Assembly (NCBI RefSeq): GCF_050016015.1
Contig: NZ_JBNHEQ010000166.1
Location: 30,623-94,622 of the forward strand
DNA: 64,000 nt
Direction of reading: 5' to 3'
Source of the DNA: Trichodesmium sp002260545
GTDB lineage: Bacteria; Cyanobacteriota; Cyanobacteriia; Cyanobacteriales; Microcoleaceae
This document shows positions 57,449 to 64,000 of the stretch, piece by piece (position 1 is the first letter of the stretch; every line of letters begins with the position of its first letter). Under the pieces are notes generated by a model. That model was not told the DNA's origin, made no database searches, and saw only the letters and a program-made list of their open reading frames with translations. A program made the translations under genes and the position numbers.

Positions 57449-57545
57449 TATTTAGTTAGTTTTCAAAGATAAAAAAAGAATAACGTTAAATCATATCATT
57501 TTTTTTTTATTTGTCAATAGCTCAAACAAAAAAAGTTTTTGTTTG

Positions 57546-57597
57546 TAGTAGTGCTCTAGCCCATTAAATATCTATCTGGCGGGCTAGAGCAATACTA
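57546..57597. terminator. 17-bp hairpin between RTX genes
   Basis: TAGTAGTGCTCTAGCCC and GGGCTAGAGCAATACTA pair with one mismatch around an 18-base loop. Reading leftward it is followed by an A/T-rich AAACAAAAACTTTTTTT. It could end the transcript of the 57796 gene before the 53501 gene. Confidence 0.5.
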
Positions 57598-57663
57598 CGA
57601 GCTTTAATTATAACTATTCAACCGAACATGATAGCACTACGCATTAAGGTTAGGAAATTCCTC

Positions 57664-57778
57664 ATTGTAGGGGCGAATGGCTATATTGTAGGGGCGAATG
57701 GTCATATTGTAGGGGCGAATGGTCATATTGTAGGGGCGAATGGTCATATTGTAGGGGCGAATGGTCATTCGCCCCTAC
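57664..57778. repeat. Five 21-bp tandem repeats, GTAGGGGCGAATGG
   Basis: ATTGTAGGGGCGAATGGCTAT (first) and four copies ending GGTCAT lie at 21-base spacing from 57664. The last is followed by TCGCCCCTAC, so it closes into a perfect palindrome around GGGGCGAATGG/TCATTCGCCCC. Confidence 0.9.
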
Positions 57779-57795
57779 TAAATTCTGAATTCCAA

Positions 57796-60700
57796 TTACC
57801 CTCTGATAATAAAGTCATCAACTTCAAGCAATGCTTGATTGCTCAAAGTTGCAAACTGACCGCCATCACCAAAACCATCAGCACTACCATTGGGGTTGTA
57901 GAATAACTGACCGTTACTTGTGTTGTAAACAATTACAGCATCAGAAGTTGCAGCAGCACCTGTAACAGTAGCAAAATCTACCTCTATATCGTTTATAGCT
58001 GTAAATGTAGTTCGATCCAAGAGAATTTTATCTTGCTCGACAACAAAATCAGTAATTTCATCAATGCCAAGATCGTTAGAATCAAATTCCTCATTTGTAG
58101 CAAAGATGAAACGATCAATACTCGCTCCACCAGATAGGGTGTCATCTCCCGGACCACCATTCAGGCGATCGCGACCTTGACCACCATTCATTTCATCGTT
58201 GCCTTCTCCACCGAATAGATGGTCGAAACCTTGGCGACCTTCTAAGGTATCATCGCCATTTTTCCCATAGAGAGAGTCATTACCACGACTACCAATAATG
58301 ACATCATTGCCATCCCGACCATTGAGAGTATCATCTCCAGCTAGAGCTACGATCCTATCATTTCCGAAGTTCCCTCTCAGACGGTCATCGTTAGGAGTAC
58401 CAATAATTTCTTGAGGAGTTGTATCAACAATAGTAACCTCAGCAACTTGATTTTCTTCGTCAACAACATAACCTTTTTCTGCTATCAATTCAATAGTTGT
58501 GGTTTCATCATCCTCGACTTCATCATCGGGAATAGTTGTCCAAGTAACAGTCGCGGTAGTTGCTCCTGCATCAATAGTAATTGCGGAGCGTGGGAGTTCA
58601 TCGCCAACGGGATCTAATTCTTCTAGGTTAGAAGCATTTTCTAACTCAGGAAGTTCTATATCACCGAAGGCATTATCAGTATCTGTCTCTGACCAAACTA
58701 CCCGTAGACCTCCTGTTGGAGCTGGTTTACTTAAATTGAAAGTGAGAGTGTATTCTTCTTCATTTTCAGTAACAATTTCTGGTTCCAGGTTAATACCTAC
58801 TGTTGGCAAAATAGGGTTAACTACAAATTCACTCACTACCTCTAACTGACTGTTAATTATTGCTTGTGGGTTCTCTAATAATTCATCCTCTGTATAGGGT
58901 TCGATACCATAAGTAACCACTCGCAACTGTTGAGTCTCGGCATCAATTTCAAATTCCGTCCAACCATAAGTGTGAGTGGAAATGTAGTCACCCTGAATAA
59001 GGGTAGCATCAATTGCACCCTCGGCAATTTCTAAATTATTGTTTAGACCAATGGGATCGTAACCAAGAGGAGAGATGGCATCATTGATGAGTTGTTTGAT
59101 AAAATCATCTTTGTCATTAAGCTGACTGTCACGATCGCTTCTAACTGGTAAGTTATCATAGAAAGCTAATTGTTCAGGACTCAAGGCGTCTAATGCAGCA
59201 GCAGTTTCAATCAAACTCGGACCGAATGGAGGGTCAAAGGAAACTGGACCAGTGGTAATTTCAAAAGCATTCAGTGGAATTTGTTCCCCGCCAAATTCTT
59301 CTTGATAAGTTATGTTGTTAACAACAGTACCGTGAAGGTCTGCTGCCACGAATACCACGTTATCAATATTATTATCATCGATAAATTTGAGAATTTCTGT
59401 CCGTTCGGCAGCATAACCTTCAAAACGGTCGGATGCAGCAGCAGTTCCTAAATTTTGAATTGGTTCCGGCACCATGACAAATTTCCAGGTAATGCCGTCA
59501 TTTTCTGCCTGGAGTAAGTCGTTTTTCAGGTCTTCTAGTTGAACCTCTCCTAAAATTGTGCGGTTGGAGTCAAAGGAAGCTTCTATAAATGCTTCTTCTG
59601 TTACTTCACCAACTGCTGGTAATGCTTGGTCGCGGAAGGAACGAGTATCTAAAACAAAGGTGGCGGCATCATTGCCATGAGTATTGAAACGATATAATTG
59701 TCGTTCTCCTGCGGTGCGGTTTTCTCCTGTGTCTCCATAAAATTCATCTCGCAAAGGATTAAATTCTTGGAATGCCTGTAAACCATTTTCATAGAGTTGA
59801 GTATCGTTAATTAACCCTGTTGTTTCTGGGAAGCGGGGGTCAGTATTTGCAGGGGCACCACCGGAGAATTCGTCAGTAACTTCACTGTCGTCTATCGTAG
59901 CAAAAATTGATGTGGTAGCACGGAGGTCTGCCCAGGCATTTTCGCCGAAGCGATCGCTATATACTTCTTCATGTTTTGCCCGAAATTCTTCTATAGTTTC
60001 TGCTTGTGGTTTTGGTACTGCTGGCGAAGCACCATCAGCAAAAATTGTGTCGCCATGTAAAACGAAGAAGTCTAAGTCTGCTTCATCAGCATTGGCAATG
60101 GCAGGATAGGGAGCAAGTTCGCCACGCCAGTCTCCGGCGACTCCAAATTTTAAACCGTTTATACTTCCTAATTCGGCAGCAGTTTCAAATTCTCCTATTT
60201 CTATGGAACCTGCGGCATCGGTGACTCGATAATAATATTCAGTGTCGGGGTTTAATTCTTCGATATTGACTTTTGCTGGAGCATCTGTCAGGTTGCTATT
60301 AACTGTTTGAATAATGTTAGTAAAGTCAGAATTTGTAGCAACTTCAAATGTTATTTCTCCAGGGGTGTTACTATTTGCCCATAACACTGTTGAAGTTTGA
60401 GTAGTATCTCCACTAGCAATACCATTAATTAGACTGTCTGATATTTCCCTAGGATTAAAACTAAAACGGTCAATTTTTAGAGGTTCTTCAAAGGCATTAG
60501 CAACATTTTCCCAAGGGATAAATTTAAAGTTAGTATTGAAGTTTTGAATTTCTCCATCTTCTGGATCTTGCAATACTACTTCTGGTTCATTTGCACCGTC
60601 TTGAACTACCAATAAACCGTTGGGATAATTGTTACCTAAAGGCACATTAATTACATCAGCACCATCAGATTCTTCTGCTCCATCAATATTGGCAAAATCT

Positions 60701-63700
60701 CCTATAAAGAAGTTACCAATAAATTCATTATCACCTTGGCGATCGTAGACAGCAAAAGTATTATCTCCCTGACTAGAAGCTAATAAATAACCATTACCAT
60801 TATCAGCATAATAAATAGTTAAACCTTCTACATCTGCTTGAATATTTTCACCAACTTCATCAACTAAAGTTCTTTCCGTACTAGCATTAGCTTCTGCATC
60901 AAATTTCCATATTCCGAAGTTTTCTTGACCAGCATAAAGAATTCCTAATTCTCGGTCTACAACCATTCCTTCTACTTGAGCGTCATCCAATTCTCCACCA
61001 TCTGGAATAGGTACAGTTAGACGACGAACTTCTGAGGCACTGACTGTTCCATTTTGGTTAGTTGTTAACTCTAATTGAGCAATTTGATTACCATCTCGCT
61101 GACTAACATAAGCGTAAGTTTCCCCAGTATTTGGATTAGTATAAGTTGCTAATCCATAAGCAGTTTTTTCCCCATCATCTATACCAAAAATTGAAGCTGG
61201 GGGGTTGCTAAGATTGGCAGCAGTAATATTAGTAAGTTGACGAGTTTGAGGGTCAATACTCCAAATTGCTAAAGTATCATTTTCGCGGTCAGTTGCTACT
61301 GCTAAATCAACTGTTTCATCTCGTATTTGGAAGTCATAAACAATATCGACATTGTTGTAGCGAATATCCCCAGGAGTTTCAGGAGAAATTTCTTGTAAAA
61401 GTTGACCGTTTAAACCATAAACTGCTAAACCAGCATCTTTTAATGTGCTAATAACTAAACTTTGGTTGGGGTTATTAGGATGTACATAAATTGCTGGGTC
61501 GTCTGCATCAGCACCAGTTTCAGTTCTGATTAAATTTGGGGTTTCATCTGTAGGGTTAACAGCAGGAATAGTATCAATATCTAGGGAGAAACCTAAGAAT
61601 TGAGTAACTTGATCTGCACCGAAGTTATTATCATTAACTACCACTAAAGATTGAGACCCATCTGGCAAAACAGGTCCGAATGTCATACCCTCATCATTAT
61701 CTAAAGTAATGCCTAAGTCTGCAAAATCTAGTAATAGTCGTTTTTCTGCTACTGCATCAACATCAAATAATTCTCCATCGGGGTCATTTGGATTAATTAA
61801 ACCGTCAAAATCTTGGATATTTGTTGTGTTTTGTAACTGAACTTCATAGAGACGAATATTATTACCAACTCCTGAAGAAAAAGACCTTTCTAAAGCTAGT
61901 AAAGTGTCAGTATTATCTAGGGCGAGTAATTCAACTAAACCATTAACAGCAAAATCATCTGCTGGTACTGGAGCATCAATAATAGGGTCAACAAAATAGA
62001 GAAATTCTTTGACAACTTCTCCTGTTTCTAAATCGTATTTAATAATCCGAGAAGTACCCTCATTTTCTAGGGTAGAAGTTGAACCATCTTGCAGTAAAGT
62101 ATTTTCGGTTGCTGTGTAGAGAAAACGTTGATTAGGAGTAATTGTTAAACTTTCTAAACCAAGGTTATCTCTGATGCCTTGAGTACCATCTTCATTCGCC
62201 AAAAATTTATCTGGAATTGTTAACTCATTTAATTGTTCCCCTGTTAGAGAAAATAGATTAATAAATGGGTCGATATCGTTAAAAGTAATTGCTTCTGAAG
62301 ATATGAATAAATTCTCACCATCAAAAGCAATTGCTTCTGGGTCAATTCCATTTTCTGGGAATGGTACTCTATCCTCATTTAACAGAGTAGTAAAATCTGT
62401 AAATTCTACATCTCCATCATCAAGAGTACCATCACTTAAATCAATATCAACAGTATAAAAGCGGGCATTATTTCTTTCACTTCGGTCATCAGAAATAGCA
62501 TAATAAATTCCTTCTACTTTGTTGTAAGTAATGCCAGAAAGACCGCCTACTTCTGTACCTGCAAAATCAAATCCACTCTCAAATTCTACATCACCAATAA
62601 ATTCAATATTAGTTACAGTTTTACGATTTTCACCAGTAACATCTGCCCAAACTAAACGATGGTCTGAACTAGGAAAAGGAAAGTCTCCTACTAATGGAAA
62701 TAGAGTGTCATTTTCAGTCGGCCAAAAAACAGCAGCATCAACTATTTCTTGATTTTCTGAAGGCAAAACATAATCAACTCGTAAATTGCCAGAAGTACCA
62801 GTTGCATCATTAAAATCTGCTGTATCAAAAGCAGGGTCGCCTAAGTGATTTGCACTTTCTCCACCTTGACGGTTTGTAGCAGCAACTCCCCCTACACTAT
62901 CAGGAATTACTGAAGTATTCACTAGGGGATTTTCTAATAGTTGATCAATGGCATTGTTGAAACTATCACCATCAAATGGGTCGGCATTTTTGTCTCCCAT
63001 AATCACAAAATAATTACCAGGATTTAAGCCTCCAAAATTGCCTTCATCATCATAAATATAATCTCCTTCTCCAGGAGTAATATAATCTGCCCAAAACCGA
63101 ATTTCATCGTGATTTATTCTACCATTTCTATCTTCCTCTCCATCAAAAACTGGAGGTGTAGGATGACTAGCTAAAACATGAATTATTTCTCCATTAACTT
63201 CTATCGGCACATCCCAATGACTTTTAGAAGAAAGAGGAAATACTTCTAATTCTGCTTCTGAATACCAATCATTAGGTTGGGGTGTTTCGAGATTATCTGG
63301 TAATAATGCTCCTGGCATATCTTGCCAAAGAAAGTTTTGGAAAGTTCTTACTTTCTCTTCCACAATGGGATATTTTGAATATAAAACCATTGCAAATTGA
63401 CCGGGAAAATTGCCAAAACCAAGGGCATCATTTCCATAACCATTTGCACCTGGAGTTGTAACTATTTCCCCATTATTATCTAGGTCAAAACCAGAAGCAA
63501 TACCTGTATTTGAAGGGGCAAGATATACGAAGGGATATTCTACAGGATCTACTCCATTTTGACTTATTTCTAAATAGTTATCTCGGAATAGATCGGCAGC
63601 TATTCCTTCTGCATCAAAGTCAAATTCATTAACTAATAAAACATCAGGGTTGACTCTTTGAATAATTTCTGCTATTGTTTGTGCTTGTTCGTTTTGTGGT

Positions 63701-63783
63701 GTTGAAAGGTCTTGGATTAATTGACCTGATTCGTTGCGGTTGAGGGATGCGTTGAAGGTGGCAAAGCGGACTTGATTTGACAT
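57796..63783 (-). CDS. Four-domain phosphohydrolase fusion with RTX tail
   Basis: The 1995-residue protein is a chain of domains. An endonuclease/exonuclease/phosphatase fold spans 1-387 (RFATFNAS, VLLVNEFDF, MGDKNADPF, SSDHRLVWADV). An esterase-like phytase domain spans about 390-740 (GGLSGITY, GIDPEAIAF, SLVVVNDNNFG). A beta-propeller 3-phytase domain spans about 744-1105 (DADDPAIYVHPNN, GLAVYGLNG, VEGMVVDRELGILYAG). A PhoD phosphatase with a fibronectin-like front is at about 1113-1655 (GVAGDWRG, VLHGDTIFADG, AADLHGTVV). A Calx-beta-like segment (1660-1790), RTX repeats (1795-1890) and a 105-residue end shared with the 53501 gene follow. It likely hydrolyses phytate, phosphodiesters or nucleic acids outside the cell after type I secretion. 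In the PhoD part DDSE replaces the usual DDHE. No start-codon ribosome binding site is seen. Confidence 0.9.
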   Translation of the reverse strand: MSNQVRFATFNASLNRNESGQLIQDLSTPQNEQAQTIAEIIQRVNPDVLLVNEFDFDAEGIAADLFRDNYLEISQNGVDPVEYPFVYLAPSNTGIASGFDLDNNGEIVTTPGANGYGNDALGFGNFPGQFAMVLYSKYPIVEEKVRTFQNFLWQDMPGALLPDNLETPQPNDWYSEAELEVFPLSSKSHWDVPIEVNGEIIHVLASHPTPPVFDGEEDRNGRINHDEIRFWADYITPGEGDYIYDDEGNFGGLNPGNYFVIMGDKNADPFDGDSFNNAIDQLLENPLVNTSVIPDSVGGVAATNRQGGESANHLGDPAFDTADFNDATGTSGNLRVDYVLPSENQEIVDAAVFWPTENDTLFPLVGDFPFPSSDHRLVWADVTGENRKTVTNIEFIGDVEFESGFDFAGTEVGGLSGITYNKVEGIYYAISDDRSERNNARFYTVDIDLSDGTLDDGDVEFTDFTTLLNEDRVPFPENGIDPEAIAFDGENLFISSEAITFNDIDPFINLFSLTGEQLNELTIPDKFLANEDGTQGIRDNLGLESLTITPNQRFLYTATENTLLQDGSTSTLENEGTSRIIKYDLETGEVVKEFLYFVDPIIDAPVPADDFAVNGLVELLALDNTDTLLALERSFSSGVGNNIRLYEVQLQNTTNIQDFDGLINPNDPDGELFDVDAVAEKRLLLDFADLGITLDNDEGMTFGPVLPDGSQSLVVVNDNNFGADQVTQFLGFSLDIDTIPAVNPTDETPNLIRTETGADADDPAIYVHPNNPNQSLVISTLKDAGLAVYGLNGQLLQEISPETPGDIRYNNVDIVYDFQIRDETVDLAVATDRENDTLAIWSIDPQTRQLTNITAANLSNPPASIFGIDDGEKTAYGLATYTNPNTGETYAYVSQRDGNQIAQLELTTNQNGTVSASEVRRLTVPIPDGGELDDAQVEGMVVDRELGILYAGQENFGIWKFDAEANASTERTLVDEVGENIQADVEGLTIYYADNGNGYLLASSQGDNTFAVYDRQGDNEFIGNFFIGDFANIDGAEESDGADVINVPLGNNYPNGLLVVQDGANEPEVVLQDPEDGEIQNFNTNFKFIPWENVANAFEEPLKIDRFSFNPREISDSLINGIASGDTTQTSTVLWANSNTPGEITFEVATNSDFTNIIQTVNSNLTDAPAKVNIEELNPDTEYYYRVTDAAGSIEIGEFETAAELGSINGLKFGVAGDWRGELAPYPAIANADEADLDFFVLHGDTIFADGASPAVPKPQAETIEEFRAKHEEVYSDRFGENAWADLRATTSIFATIDDSEVTDEFSGGAPANTDPRFPETTGLINDTQLYENGLQAFQEFNPLRDEFYGDTGENRTAGERQLYRFNTHGNDAATFVLDTRSFRDQALPAVGEVTEEAFIEASFDSNRTILGEVQLEDLKNDLLQAENDGITWKFVMVPEPIQNLGTAAASDRFEGYAAERTEILKFIDDNNIDNVVFVAADLHGTVVNNITYQEEFGGEQIPLNAFEITTGPVSFDPPFGPSLIETAAALDALSPEQLAFYDNLPVRSDRDSQLNDKDDFIKQLINDAISPLGYDPIGLNNNLEIAEGAIDATLIQGDYISTHTYGWTEFEIDAETQQLRVVTYGIEPYTEDELLENPQAIINSQLEVVSEFVVNPILPTVGINLEPEIVTENEEEYTLTFNLSKPAPTGGLRVVWSETDTDNAFGDIELPELENASNLEELDPVGDELPRSAITIDAGATTATVTWTTIPDDEVEDDETTTIELIAEKGYVVDEENQVAEVTIVDTTPQEIIGTPNDDRLRGNFGNDRIVALAGDDTLNGRDGNDVIIGSRGNDSLYGKNGDDTLEGRQGFDHLFGGEGNDEMNGGQGRDRLNGGPGDDTLSGGASIDRFIFATNEEFDSNDLGIDEITDFVVEQDKILLDRTTFTAINDIEVDFATVTGAAATSDAVIVYNTSNGQLFYNPNGSADGFGDGGQFATLSNQALLEVDDFIIRG

Positions 63784-63860
63784 AAATTTAGAAACCTTAA
63801 ATTACTTACAGTCATAATCGTAATCGGATTATATAGGTTTTGGGTTAAGTTATGCTTATG
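63784..63860 (-). promoter_or_regulatory. Candidate promoter of the phosphohydrolase gene
   Basis: Reading leftward, TATAAT (63833-63828) is a good -10. No -35 is visible, but CTTAACCC (63849-63842) lies eight bases upstream and resembles one half of a cyanobacterial Pho-box repeat (C/T-TTAA-C/T-C/T-T/A). A second half at the right spacing is not clear. Weak evidence. Confidence 0.25.
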
Positions 63861-63943
63861 TTTATGTTAATTTTTGTTTATTGGTACAATGTAATACTAA
63901 TTTGATAAATGTTTGCTATCCTTTCTTGAGTAGGGGAGAGTTC

Positions 63944-64000
63944 ATTAATTGATAATTAATAATGGATAATTGATAATTACCTCTGGTTAAAACCGTTACG
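63944..64000. repeat. TAATTACCTCT-family repeat, cut by window end
   Basis: TCATTAATTGATAATTAATA, ATGGATAATTG and AATTACCTCTGGTTAAAACC are in the usual order. The unit continues beyond the window. Confidence 0.65.

Larger units (their letters stand above)
57449..57795. other. Spacer between the two RTX genes
   Basis: It holds a long hairpin (57546-57597), a 21-bp repeat array (57664-57778) and the CAAACAAAAAAAGTTTTTGT palindromic stretch near 57523. No gene; a frame over the repeat array that codes IVGANGH repeats is an artefact. Confidence 0.6.

Noticed and set aside
57628..57906. 92-codon frame with IVGANGH repeats
   Set aside because: The repeats simply translate the 21-bp DNA array, and the rest is antisense to the phosphohydrolase gene; no start signal.

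Overview
The window reads as chromosomal DNA of a filamentous, probably marine, cyanobacterium of the Trichodesmium/Okeania type. This is an inference. It rests on the many GCGATCGC (HIP1) octamers, the low G+C, an NDH-1 gene (ndhB), a cyanobacterial-style PirA-like small protein, a KH/Ffh/S16 cluster and the very low coding density with large repeat-filled spacers. One run of 100 Ns (28816-28915) marks a scaffold gap.

Layout. 1-13.5 kb holds the 3' part of a membrane-anchored protein, a broken sulfotransferase-TPR gene, a FetB-type permease and a set of sugar/envelope genes (GtrB-like GT2, DegT/DnrJ/EryC1 aminotransferase, UbiB/ABC1 kinase, nucleotide-sugar epimerase), separated by repeats. 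13.7-20.1 kb is a leftward run of six related DxD proteins that look like retaining GT-A glycosyltransferases, made of two paralogous families. 20.6-24.7 kb holds three rightward glycosyltransferase-type genes, followed by a 1.2 kb array of about 241-bp tandem repeats. 26.0-29.8 kb is a TPR-SPINDLY (GT41-like) gene whose coding repeat contains the assembly gap. Then come rpiA, a second sulfotransferase, a PirA-like gene and a stretch of decayed genes, including an HtrA PDZ remnant.

34.2-42.9 kb holds ndhB with a recent tandem duplication of its 3' end, a small coiled-coil protein, and a wide gene-poor zone. That zone contains several repeat families, a relic diversity-generating retroelement (RT pseudogene, Avd-like protein and what may be a template-repeat stub) and an aspartic protease gene split exactly by a 140-bp repeat element. 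42.9-53.2 kb carries housekeeping and regulatory genes: a UvrD-like helicase, a cNMP-binding histidine kinase, ffh-rpsP-khpA, phoH and a ChuX/HutX-like protein.

53.5-63.8 kb carries two very large leftward genes for RTX-type exported proteins with almost the same C-terminal end. One is a subtilisin-like protease with four repeated beta domains. The other is a 1995-residue protein that appears to join four phosphorus-related hydrolase domains (endonuclease/exonuclease/phosphatase, esterase-like phytase, beta-propeller phytase, PhoD phosphatase) to one RTX tail. This is the most striking gene here and would suit scavenging of organic phosphorus outside the cell.

The sugar-nucleotide enzymes, aminotransferase, glycosyltransferases and sulfotransferases together suggest a sulfated or amino-sugar-containing surface polysaccharide or glycoprotein. 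The intergenic DNA is dominated by at least six repeat families, some of which have visibly damaged genes.
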